This document shows positions 1 to 6,338 of a DNA stretch of 9,961 nt, piece after piece (position 1 is the stretch's first letter; each line of letters starts with the position of its first letter). The notes beneath the pieces were generated by a model. It did not search any database. It saw nothing but the letters and a program-made list of their open reading frames with translations, and was not told the origin of the DNA. The stretch is from Anaerolineales bacterium (GTDB lineage Bacteria > Chloroflexota > Anaerolineae > Anaerolineales > E44-bin32), in assembly GCA_030606845.1 (NCBI GenBank), contig JAUWFP010000062.1, positions 1 through 9,961 on the forward strand, given 5' to 3'. The position numbers and the translations under genes were made by a program.

Positions 1-237
1 GTCGGTTCATTGATCGGGTTTACAGCCTATGTGCGCATCCTGCAGCTTCTGCCGATGAGTGTGGCTATGACCTACGCTTATGTGAATCCGGTGGTCGCAT
101 TGTTTCTAGGCGCCGTGATTCTAAGCGAACCGCTCCACCTCACTACACTTGCGGGAGCGGCGCTTGTGCTGCTCGGGGTTGCCGGTGTTTTCCGCGAGAG
201 GAACAGGTCGAAATCCTGTGATGTGGAAGTGCCTTGA
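1..237 (+). CDS. EamA-family (DMT) transporter, C-terminal part
   Basis: This is the last 78 codons of a gene that begins before the window; the frame is open from base 1 and ends in TGA at 235-237. The fragment resembles the second EamA repeat of drug/metabolite transporters. It has a helix ending in LLPMSVAMTYAYVNPVVA, a second hydrophobic helix (VALFLGAVILSE) with the conserved small-residue packing and Pro-Val pair, then a final helix rich in Ala, Leu, Val and Gly, and a short basic, polar tail (FRERNRSK). The phrase 'NPVVALFLGAVILSEPL' is typical of this family, whose members usually have ten helices and export or import small metabolites across the inner membrane. The substrate cannot be read from the sequence. 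The family call is strong; the internal start at base 10 is only a window-edge artefact. Confidence 0.88.
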   Translation, partial: VGSLIGFTAYVRILQLLPMSVAMTYAYVNPVVALFLGAVILSEPLHLTTLAGAALVLLGVAGVFRERNRSKSCDVEVP

Positions 238-250
238 GGTTAAAAACAAA

Positions 251-277
251 CACCGCGGCTCCTAAGGAGCCGCGGTG
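251..277 (-). terminator. Strong hairpin with U-tract facing the minus strand
   Basis: The arms caccgcggctcc (251-262) and ggagccgcggtg (266-277) pair perfectly over 12 bp with a 3-nt loop. On the minus strand the hairpin is followed by tttgttttta (bases 250-241 read in reverse), the form of an intrinsic terminator. On the + strand no U-tract follows; only the A-rich stretch precedes it. It may still act in both directions and end the EamA transcript 14 bases upstream, but its best orientation is for minus-strand transcription, where no convincing gene is seen. Confidence 0.6.
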
Positions 278-566
278 GAGTCTGATGTAAAACTTCCAAT
301 CCTTGTGCCGAATTCTCGGGTTGAAGCAGCTGTGCGCCCTCCTCGCGTGCTACCCTTCTCCCTCGCGCAGTACCCCCGAACTGAAGTAGAGGAGATCCAG
401 GGTGCATGCTCAACGCTGCGCTTTGTCTAGTGAACGACAAGGTGTTAAGGAAGCATGATGCTGGGAATGATTGCACGTCCAGGGGGTGTGCTCCGCGCTC
501 CGCTCTGAGTGTAAAGTGAGGGGAGTGGGTTCCTCGACGAGCTCGGGATGATAAATCCCCCACAGT

Positions 567-627
567 CCCCCCGTCTTGTCCTTTCCGTTACGCTACAAGG
601 GTGCTCCGCGAGGGGACAAAAGGGGGG
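567..627. repeat. Imperfect inverted repeat, C-run and G-run arms (possible dispersed repeat)
   Basis: CCCCCC (567-572) followed by gtc and TTGTCC (576-581) mirrors GGACAA (614-619), aa, GGGGGG (622-627). The two paired blocks are separated by a small internal loop, and the loop between the arms is 32 bases. The unit sits just after a short GGGAT/ATCCC hairpin (545-559). Short GC-arm inverted repeats of this kind are often dispersed in bacterial intergenic DNA (REP- or MITE-like), but only one copy lies in the window, so copy number is unknown. Confidence 0.4.
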
Positions 628-880
628 TTACAGGGAACCATTTCATTCTCTCCCGCACCCTCTTCCGAATGGTTAGTAGTGTAATCCGTATACGGTCAAG
701 TTCCAAAGCCGGGCTCTATCCAATCTGCTCGGGATGCGCTTCATAGGAAAAAATCCGATCAGCATTTCTTTTTCATAGATGTGAGCACTAATAGATAACT
801 GATATCTCTGATCGAGAGGTCAGTGAAATCAGTTTTATTCAGTGCCTCAGCGGTTCAACCAGCCCCCCTTCGGTTGGGGG

Positions 881-898
881 TGATTAAGGAATTAATCA
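881..898. repeat. Inverted repeat TGATTAA / TTAATCA
   Basis: Seven-base arms (881-887 and 892-898) are separated by ggaa. The size and AT-rich make-up suit a binding site for a dimeric regulator, but it lies about 300 bases before the nearest start codon and no regulator gene is adjacent. It directly follows a run of C's and G's (863-880) that can fold on itself. Confidence 0.3.
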
Positions 899-959
899 GA
901 AACTTCGAGGACAAACTTTTTGGGGCACGCAATTGCCTATGACTGCCTCTGCGTGTTCT

Positions 960-973
960 CCGACATGTGTCGG
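960..973. repeat. Inverted repeat CCGACA-tg-TGTCGG
   Basis: Perfect six-base arms surround a two-base centre in otherwise gene-free DNA upstream of the membrane-EEP gene. It could be an operator half-site pair or a small hairpin. No partner promoter is clear. Confidence 0.3.
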
Positions 974-988
974 CTAATCGCGATTGCA

Positions 989-1000
989 TTTTCTAGAAAA
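989..1000. repeat. Perfect 12-bp palindrome TTTTCTAGAAAA
   Basis: This is a fully self-complementary 12-mer 16 bases after the previous inverted repeat. A TTGACT hexamer lies 20 bases further on (1021-1026), but a matching -10 box at normal spacing is not convincing, so a promoter is not claimed. Confidence 0.3.
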
Positions 1001-1138
1001 CTGATGAGAATGGTTATTAATTGACTGGGTATCAAATCTTCCACCTTTAGGAGTGTAAGGTTCATCCCAATAATCTCGGCTTTTATGTAGACAACAATCG
1101 TACCTATCTCATACTCCTAATAGAACGCAGATCAGGTC

Positions 1139-1176
1139 GTCTGATGATCTTCATAAGGTTGTCAGACCGCCCTGAC
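1139..1176 (+). promoter_or_regulatory. Competing leader hairpins before the membrane-EEP gene
   Basis: GTCTGA (1139-1144) can pair with TCAGAC (1162-1167). The overlapping GTCAG (1161-1165) can instead pair with CTGAC (1172-1176). The two folds exclude each other and end 15 bases before the ribosome-binding site. This could be chance; no U-tract follows, so any effect would be on translation or RNA stability. Confidence 0.2.
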
Positions 1177-1202
1177 GTGCACCAAAGTGAGGAGGAACTA
1201 CG

Positions 1203-3143
1203 ATGAACTCAAAGGCACGATCTTCCATTTTCTCTAGTACTCTCGAATATCTACTTCCGGCACTGGTCTTCACACTTAGCATGCAATTGCTGAGGGTATT
1301 CATTTCCAGCCTTGCGTGGTACCTGCGTGATACGGTAGGGATCTCAACAACCAGCCTGATCCCTTATGCCTTCGGCACCTTTTTGCTCGGCTTTCTGGCC
1401 GCTGCACTCCGCAGGCTGGCAGGATCGCGCAACGCTCTTTGGATCACCGCCGGCGGCGTGGCAGTCCTGCGGCTGATTGAGCAGTTGAGCTTAAATCCTG
1501 CCTTGGATTTAGGATTGAGCATCGCAGGTATAGGGCTATTTCTGAACTTCCTATCCATCTTTATAGGACACGTAAGGATGCAAGGAGACAGCGCTGCGCC
1601 GCGATGGGTTTATGGCGTGGTTATAGGGTTAGCCCTGGATATAGCACTGCGTGGCGTCTTTGGCGCGCGAGACCTGAATACGATCTCTGGTGTGATCCCC
1701 TTGTTGATCGTGGTTGTGATCGTCGTTCTAATCTTCTGGGCGCTGTGGCGAGAGCCCAAACCAGGGGCTGGAATTGCCAGCGATGCTGCCTGGAAGCGTG
1801 CTTTACCTCTCATGGCGATCGGCCCATACATGGTACTTCAAGTGTTGTTCTTTCAGAGCCAGGGCTGGGTAGAAGAGGTGGCTGGTTTGAACGCGCCGAT
1901 TGGTTTTCTAATCGTCATGCTGGGGAGCCTGGCAGCGACATTTGGTATCGCCTGGGGGTTTGCCCGCCCACGAAGTATGCACCCGATACTCGCGTTTGGC
2001 ATTGCCATCTATCTAACGCTGGCCGTCTTTGGCATAGATCAGACGGGCGGAATGATCGTATTCACGATTCTGATCGGGCAACTGCTCATGGGTTGGGGGT
2101 TGGCAGTGGTTGCAGGCGTTGCCAAACAAGCGAATAGCCCTGGATTGTGGCGGACGACTGTCGTTGTGGCAGGGGGGATGGTGCTCTTCCTCGCCCTCGT
2201 ATTCGCTTACTACACAGCCCAGGACATTTCAATGCCCTTCCCGCGCCAGGTTTTTCCTGCGGTGGCAGCCGCCCTGTTGGGATTGCTTTTTCTTATTGCC
2301 AGTATACAAGCACGATCGCAAACCGAGGTCACCTCCTGGAATCTGTTCGGCATTTCGGTTGCGGGTGTTCTGGCACTTGTGCCGCTGGCCTACTGGGCGC
2401 TGTTGGGTTCTGCACCTGCACCCGAGCAACCATCCGATCTCCCGGTCAAGGTGATGAGCTACAACATCCATTCGGGATTTAACTTTGCCGGCCGTCAGGA
2501 CCTGGAAGCGATAGCTCAGGTCATCGAGGATTCCGGCGCTGATATCGTGGCACTGCAGGAAATCTCGCGGGTGCGATTGATGGATGGGTCGCCTGACATG
2601 TCTACATGGCTTTCGCAGCGCCTGGATATGCCAATTCTATTCCGGGGCACGGAAGAACCCATCTGGGGTAATGCAATTCTCTCCCGATACCCTGTGCTCG
2701 AATCCGGATGGGGTGAATTGCCGCTTGCAGGCACGCTGATGAAGCGAGGGTACCTGTGGGCTCGCATTGACGTAGGAGGACCACAACCGCTGCTGGTCAT
2801 CGCCACTCACTTGCACCACCTTGCGCCCGATAGCCTCGCACGACAGGCTCAAGTGCCTGTTCTCCTTCGATTCTGGGATGGCCAGGATTATTCACTGCTG
2901 CTCGGGGATCTGAATGCGCAACCCGACTGGGTCGAGATGAAGCTTATCGCGGATGCGGGTCTGCAGGATTCGTGGAGCGAAGCGGGCGTTGGGCAAGGCT
3001 TCACCTTCTCCTCTGGTGATCCCTACCAGCGTATTGATTGGATATGGCACAGCGATGATTTGGTCGCTGTTGAGGCACAAGTGCTTCAGACACAAGCCTC
3101 CGATCACTTGCCGGTGGTGGTAATACTCGACATAGAGCCATAG
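1203..3143 (+). CDS. Polytopic membrane protein with C-terminal endonuclease/exonuclease/phosphatase (EEP) domain
   Basis: This 646-residue protein joins two parts. Residues 1-403 hold about 12-13 hydrophobic segments (roughly 11-31, 51-71, 78-98, 103-123, 136-155, 160-180, 200-218, 231-253, 260-276, 281-306, 319-337, 351-369, 381-402). Residues 415-646 form an EEP (DNase I-like) metal-dependent phosphodiester hydrolase domain. The EEP signatures are present in order: SYNIH (419-423, metal/active-site Asn), LQE (451-453, metal-binding Glu), WGNAILSRYP (488-497), THLHH (535-539), GDLNA (568-572, catalytic Asp and Asn) and SDHLPV (633-638, catalytic His). All key residues are kept, so it should be active, most likely on a phosphodiester lipid or head group rather than DNA. 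Helices followed by an EEP domain recall eukaryotic CWH43/PGAP2-interacting proteins, which act on GPI lipids; that comparison is an inference. The start is fixed by GGAGGA at 1191-1196, six bases before ATG. The gene stands alone and ends in TAG. Confidence 0.85.
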   Translation: MNSKARSSIFSSTLEYLLPALVFTLSMQLLRVFISSLAWYLRDTVGISTTSLIPYAFGTFLLGFLAAALRRLAGSRNALWITAGGVAVLRLIEQLSLNPALDLGLSIAGIGLFLNFLSIFIGHVRMQGDSAAPRWVYGVVIGLALDIALRGVFGARDLNTISGVIPLLIVVVIVVLIFWALWREPKPGAGIASDAAWKRALPLMAIGPYMVLQVLFFQSQGWVEEVAGLNAPIGFLIVMLGSLAATFGIAWGFARPRSMHPILAFGIAIYLTLAVFGIDQTGGMIVFTILIGQLLMGWGLAVVAGVAKQANSPGLWRTTVVVAGGMVLFLALVFAYYTAQDISMPFPRQVFPAVAAALLGLLFLIASIQARSQTEVTSWNLFGISVAGVLALVPLAYWALLGSAPAPEQPSDLPVKVMSYNIHSGFNFAGRQDLEAIAQVIEDSGADIVALQEISRVRLMDGSPDMSTWLSQRLDMPILFRGTEEPIWGNAILSRYPVLESGWGELPLAGTLMKRGYLWARIDVGGPQPLLVIATHLHHLAPDSLARQAQVPVLLRFWDGQDYSLLLGDLNAQPDWVEMKLIADAGLQDSWSEAGVGQGFTFSSGDPYQRIDWIWHSDDLVAVEAQVLQTQASDHLPVVVILDIEP

Positions 3144-3463
3144 AGTCCTCGAGGATCGTGTTCTGATTTTACAGATCAAGAAGTGCGAATGTCTTAAGCC
3201 CTAGTGTGGAAATGAACATCAACAGAGTCATTGTCGAATTCGCATCTGATTATGGGAATAATCGGATGCTTGGGTGGAGTGGTACTCCATTTGCTAGTAA
3301 TCAGTAGTTTAATAAAAATTGGCATTATCATGAGTTGGGGTTTTATCGGTTCCACTTCAAGAAATTTCCGTAACTTGTGACTAGCTTCGCCGGTCCTGCT
3401 TCCTGCGCGTCAAGAATAAGGTCTGCTAGATGTGAGACAGTAGCGAAGAAATGGAGAAACGGC
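3144..3463. other. Intergenic region with a tandem pair of hairpins
   Basis: No gene is seen in these 320 bases. Just after the EEP stop codon is the palindrome TCCTCGAGGA (3146-3155). Two hairpins follow at 3242-3269 and 3275-3289. An AT-rich stretch (3307-3320) then precedes a weak promoter-like TTGGCA (3319-3324) with a poor -10. A minus-strand frame opposite the next gene is a shadow. The in-frame GTG at 3377 would lengthen the downstream protein by 29 residues with no family match that I can see, so this DNA is treated as non-coding. Confidence 0.5.
3242..3289. repeat. Two adjacent stem-loops
   Basis: The first stem pairs gcatctgattat (3242-3253) with ataatcggatgc (3258-3269), 12 pairs with one T/G wobble, around GGGA, a GNRA-type tetraloop if transcribed from the + strand. 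The second pairs TGGAGT (3275-3280) with ACTCCA (3284-3289) around a 3-base loop. They lie 99 bases after the EEP stop codon. Neither is followed by a T-run, so a classical intrinsic terminator is not supported; they may protect a 3' end, assist termination or be part of a small RNA. Confidence 0.4.
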
Positions 3464-4366
3464 ATGAAACACGCGGTGAGTGTGAGCCTGGGAAGCCCGG
3501 CGCGCGACAAGCGTGTGGAGGTGGATTTCGCCGGCGAACGAGTCATGGTTGAACGGATCGGCACTGGCGGGGACGCGACGAAAGCCCGTGCACTCTTTGC
3601 AGAGCTCGACGGGAAGGTGGATGCGCTCGGCCTGGGAGGGATCGACATGTACGTCCGGCTGGGAAAGAGGGAGTACCCTATCAGGGCAGGGCTGAAGCTT
3701 GTCCAGGACGTGCGCGATACCCCCATCGTCGACGGTAGGGCACTCAAGTACGTGCTCGAGAGGCGCGTGTTCGAGTTGGCTGGAGACGCCTTGGAAGACA
3801 TGCCGCGTTTTCGCCGCGCATTTATGCCCTTCAGTATTGACCGCCTTGGTTTGGCCGAGGCGATTTCCACCATTGCCGACGAGGTTATCTTTGGTGATTT
3901 AATGTTTGCTCTTGAAATCCCCATTCCCATGCGCGGCCTCCCGAGCTTATATAACTGGGCCAGGGTTTTGCTGCCCATCGTAGGTTTTCTCCCGCTCTCA
4001 GCCATCCTCCCGCCCGGCACCAAGGGGGAGGAGCGCAAACCCAAGCACGTCCGATTTTGGCAGGAGGCGGAGCTCATTGTGGGCGACATGCATTACATCT
4101 ACACATACGCGCCCGAGGACCTTCGCGGGAAGTGGGTCATCACCAACACGACAACACCTGAGAACATCGAGCTGCTCCGAGAGCGGGGCGTGCAGCGGGT
4201 CATCACAACGACGCCGCGCTACGGTGATCGGTCCTTTGGTGTGAATATGATGGAGGCAGCGCTCACAGCGTACGCCGGGAAGGGTCGACCGTTGTCCGAT
4301 GCCGAACTTGGTGGGTTGGTTGAGGAACTGGAACTGCGTCCATCTATCGAAACCTTGAACGCCTGA
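3464..4366 (+). CDS. Conserved protein of the family often labelled quinate 5-dehydrogenase; function unproven
   Basis: This 300-residue soluble protein starts MKHAVSVSLGSPARDKRVEV. It resembles a conserved bacterial family that databases commonly name 'quinate 5-dehydrogenase'. I recognise the family by its pattern: an N-terminal VSLGS and RIGTGGD (31-37), GKVDALGLGGIDMYV (50-64), TPIVDGRALKYVLERR (86-101), EVIFGDLMFALEIPIP (140-155), a hydrophobic stretch (157-182), VGDMHYI (206-212), ITNTTTPENIELLRERGV (226-243) and RSFGVNMMEA (256-265). There is no clear GxGxxG dinucleotide-binding loop of the shikimate-dehydrogenase type, so the enzymatic label should be treated as doubtful. The ATG at 3464 is preferred because TGGAG lies 7 bases upstream and family-like sequence begins right there. 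No neighbouring shikimate or quinate genes support the name. The gene appears monocistronic and ends in TGA. Confidence 0.7.
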   Translation: MKHAVSVSLGSPARDKRVEVDFAGERVMVERIGTGGDATKARALFAELDGKVDALGLGGIDMYVRLGKREYPIRAGLKLVQDVRDTPIVDGRALKYVLERRVFELAGDALEDMPRFRRAFMPFSIDRLGLAEAISTIADEVIFGDLMFALEIPIPMRGLPSLYNWARVLLPIVGFLPLSAILPPGTKGEERKPKHVRFWQEAELIVGDMHYIYTYAPEDLRGKWVITNTTTPENIELLRERGVQRVITTTPRYGDRSFGVNMMEAALTAYAGKGRPLSDAELGGLVEELELRPSIETLNA

Positions 4367-4438
4367 GGCCGGCCTGCACACCGGTTTCCCTACATATTCG
4401 CCGCTCTTGATTCAATCGTCGCACCTTTTTTTATATGA

Positions 4439-4500
4439 CTGTAGTTTATTAGAGATTCATCCAACGGTCTCCCCCGAGAACTCGCTTCTAATAAACTCAG
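4439..4500. repeat. Long AT-rich inverted repeat in spacer before the AcnX genes
   Basis: The right arm tctaataaactcag (4487-4500) is complementary to the left arm at 4439-4453 over 14 pairs with a single extra T (4442) in the left arm. The 33-base loop contains a small TCTC/GAGA stem of its own. It lies after a T-run (4426-4432) that follows the previous gene without a good GC hairpin. No T-run follows the repeat, so it is not a standard terminator. It may be an operator-like or cruciform structure, or the remnant of a small mobile repeat. The rest of this 245-base spacer shows only the promoter listed separately. Confidence 0.45.
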
Positions 4501-4576
4501 AAACTTCTGGTCATTCCCCGCTTTTAGTTACGAAATGGATCCGGATTTGCTCCGAGACCACGGGTGTACGTTCACG

Positions 4577-4605
4577 TTACGAGTGAGATAGTTCCGTTGT
4601 AGAAT
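4577..4605 (+). promoter_or_regulatory. Predicted sigma-70-type promoter of the AcnX operon
   Basis: TTACGA (4577-4582) and TAGAAT (4600-4605) are separated by 17 bases, the ideal spacing. The -10 matches TATAAT at five of six positions. The expected transcription start, six to seven bases after the -10, falls at or one base before the GTG start codon at 4612, so the transcript would be leaderless or nearly so. No Shine-Dalgarno sequence precedes the GTG, which fits this. Confidence 0.4.
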
Positions 4606-4611
4606 GAATGC

Positions 4612-5904
4612 GTGGATCAGTCGGCGACATCAAAGAAAGATCATCTGTACCTGAGCGACTACGATCGCGAGTTGTTAGCGGGAGAACGCGGCCCGGGGCC
4701 GCAGATGGCCATGCGCATCATCGTGCGCATGGCGGAGATTTTGGGCGTTGAGCGGTTGATCGATATCGAGGCGGCGCATATCGACAGCTCACTTTACATG
4801 GGGGCGGCGACGCTAGAATTCGCAGAGAAACTGGTAGATCTTGGAGCGAAGGTATCTGTTCCCAGCACCCTGAATGTCAGCGGCGTCGATGAGTATGGTT
4901 GGATGCATTGGTCAGTCCCACCCGATTGGGCAGAGAATGCAAAGCGACAGATGCGGGCGTATCAGGAGATGGGATGCATCCCGACGTGGACCTGCGCGCC
5001 CTATCAAACCGAGTTCAAACCGAAGTTCGGTCAGCAGATCGCCTGGGGTGAATCCAACGCCATCGTCTTTGCCAACTCCATCATCGGCGCACGCACAGAA
5101 CGCTATCCCGACCTGCTGGACATCTGCGCGGCGATAACGGCGCGTGTTCCCGCCGCCGGGCTGCATCTTCAGGAGAACCGCGCCGGGCAGGTCCTTCTCA
5201 GGTTGAAGGAAGTGCCAGAACGAGTTCAAAGACATGAAAGTTTCTATCCTGTGCTCGGTTACTTGATGGGCAAAGTCTCTGGCGAGAAAAACCCGGTTGT
5301 GGTCGGCATGGAAGTGGAACCTGAATGGGATCAGCTTAAAGCGCTCGGCGCCGCTGCGGCTTCATCCGGAACGGTAGGGCTCTTTCATCTGGTGGGGATA
5401 ACGCCAGAAGCGCCCACGCTGGAAGACGCGCTTCTTGGTAACGAACCAGAGCAGGAGATCGATGTCACCATGGATAACCTGCGTGAAGCATGGCGGGAAC
5501 TCTCAACCGCGGATGGGCGAGAGTTGGATTTGGTGGTGTTGGGCTGTCCGCACTTCTCATTGGCGGAGTTCGAGCGATTGGTCCTCTTGATCGATGGGAA
5601 AGAAAAACACAAGGATGTCGAGTTCCTCGTCAACTCGAATCGGGCGATGAGAGCGCTGGCGGATGAGGCAGGATATCTTCGATCTCTGGAAGTGTTCGGC
5701 GGGGTGGTGACCGTAGATACCTGCCCTCTGGCAACGCCGATGCTGTCCCCGGATATCGATGTGGTGATGACAAATTCGGCTAAATTTTCATATTATGCGC
5801 CGGGTATGCTCAATGAGCGGGTGGTATTTGGAGCTCTCGAGGACTGTGTGCTTTCCGCCGTTGAAGGGCGCGTTGTTAGGGACGAATCATTATGGCGTAC
5901 GTGA
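4612..5904 (+). CDS. Aconitase X-type dehydratase, large (catalytic) subunit
   Basis: This 430-residue protein matches the AcnX/DUF521 catalytic domain along its whole length. Visible signatures are HIDSSLYMG (56-64), KVSVPSTLNVSGVDEYGW (80-97), TWTCAPYQ (125-132), WGESNAIVFANSIIGART (145-162), LGCPHFSLAEFERL (310-323), DTCP (369-372) and TNSAKFSYYAPG (387-398). C128, C312 and C371 are the likely iron-sulfur ligands. AcnX enzymes dehydrate hydroxy-acids in the cytoplasm: bacterial members act on cis-3-hydroxy-L-proline and archaeal ones on 5-phosphomevalonate. Which substrate applies here cannot be told by eye. In bacteria and archaea the domain is often split, as here, with the small swivel subunit in the next gene, whose start overlaps this gene by 13 bases. 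GTG is the only plausible start; ATGs at 4604 and 4608 are out of frame. TGA ends it. Confidence 0.9.
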   Translation: MDQSATSKKDHLYLSDYDRELLAGERGPGPQMAMRIIVRMAEILGVERLIDIEAAHIDSSLYMGAATLEFAEKLVDLGAKVSVPSTLNVSGVDEYGWMHWSVPPDWAENAKRQMRAYQEMGCIPTWTCAPYQTEFKPKFGQQIAWGESNAIVFANSIIGARTERYPDLLDICAAITARVPAAGLHLQENRAGQVLLRLKEVPERVQRHESFYPVLGYLMGKVSGEKNPVVVGMEVEPEWDQLKALGAAAASSGTVGLFHLVGITPEAPTLEDALLGNEPEQEIDVTMDNLREAWRELSTADGRELDLVVLGCPHFSLAEFERLVLLIDGKEKHKDVEFLVNSNRAMRALADEAGYLRSLEVFGGVVTVDTCPLATPMLSPDIDVVMTNSAKFSYYAPGMLNERVVFGALEDCVLSAVEGRVVRDESLWRT

Positions 5905-6338
5905 TTCAGAGCCGGCCGTTGGTGGCGGGCTGTGCTGAGGGGGAGGTCTTGTTGAGTGATAAGCCACTCAGTTTCTGGGGCGGCTACGATTCGAAGACGG
6001 GGGAGATTATCGACCGGCGTCATCCGCTTTCAGGTGAATTCGCGGCAGGGAAGATCCTCGCGCTACCCTTCTCGCGCGGTTCAAGCACGACCACAGCCGT
6101 ACTGCTTGAATCTATGCGTGGAGGAACAGCGCCGGCGGCGATCCTGACGATAGGTGTTGACACATTTTACGCGCTCGCATCGATCGTGGCTGAGGAATTA
6201 TTCGATGAGACTATCCCGATTCTGTCGCTCTCTCCGGCGGATTTCGAGAGGCTGAAGAACGGGGACATGGCGAAGATCAGCCAATCTGGCGAGATCACGA
6301 TATCCACACAGGCGGAGGTGCAGCCGGTCGCTCGATGA
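5892..6338 (+). CDS. Aconitase X-type dehydratase, small (swivel) subunit
   Basis: This 148-residue protein matches the DUF126/AcnX swivel domain that forms the partner of the catalytic subunit. Key segments are SFWGGYDSKTGEIIDRRHP (27-45), which lines the substrate pocket, LPFSRGSSTTTAVLLE (58-73), containing the conserved RGS serine motif, and PAAILTIGVDTFYALASIVAEE (81-102). AGGGA at 5878-5882 lies nine bases before the ATG. The start lies inside the last codons of the large-subunit gene (13-base overlap), which implies coupled translation and equal amounts of the two subunits. It ends in TGA, 65 bases before the CoaBC start. The family call is firm; substrate specificity is not. Confidence 0.9.
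   Translation: MAYVIQSRPLVAGCAEGEVLLSDKPLSFWGGYDSKTGEIIDRRHPLSGEFAAGKILALPFSRGSSTTTAVLLESMRGGTAPAAILTIGVDTFYALASIVAEELFDETIPILSLSPADFERLKNGDMAKISQSGEITISTQAEVQPVAR

Larger units (their letters stand above)
278..1202. other. Long intergenic region with several inverted repeats
   Basis: No convincing gene lies in this 925-base stretch. The one longer reading frame (minus strand, ending at 240) reads straight through the terminator hairpin and has low-complexity Arg/Ser/Pro composition, so it is probably chance. Contents that can be seen are: an imperfect 20-base tandem pair at 341-380 (both copies start cctcgcg and share taccc); a small hairpin at 421-442; a C-run/G-run inverted repeat at 567-627; a hairpin-like C/G stretch at 861-880; three palindromes between 881 and 1000; and competing hairpins just before the next gene (1139-1176). 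No tRNA or known riboswitch consensus was recognised on either strand. Confidence 0.6.

Noticed and set aside
290..365. T-box-like string on the minus strand (agggtagcacgcg)
   Set aside because: It resembles the T-box consensus only loosely, lacks the downstream antiterminator arrangement, and no minus-strand gene follows.
240..563. Minus-strand frame of 107 codons
   Set aside because: It reads through a terminator-type hairpin, has biased Arg/Ser/Pro/Gly composition, no recognisable motif and no convincing ribosome-binding site.
790..880. Possible tRNA T-arm (cggttcaacc) near 851-860
   Set aside because: No cloverleaf, anticodon arm or acceptor stem can be assembled around it on either strand.
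3377..3463. N-terminal extension of the 300-residue gene from GTG at 3377
   Set aside because: The added 29 residues look unlike the family's N-terminus, which begins MKHAVSVSLGS; a TGGAG motif supports the ATG at 3464.
3343..4089. Minus-strand frame of 248 codons opposite the conserved 300-residue gene
   Set aside because: It is antisense to a recognisable family protein and is rich in Ser, Arg and Pro as expected of a shadow frame.
4368..4432. Intrinsic terminator for the 300-residue gene ending in the T-run at 4426-4432
   Set aside because: The only nearby GC stem (GGCCGG with CCGGTT, two wobble pairs) lies more than 40 bases before the T-run, and no stem abuts it.
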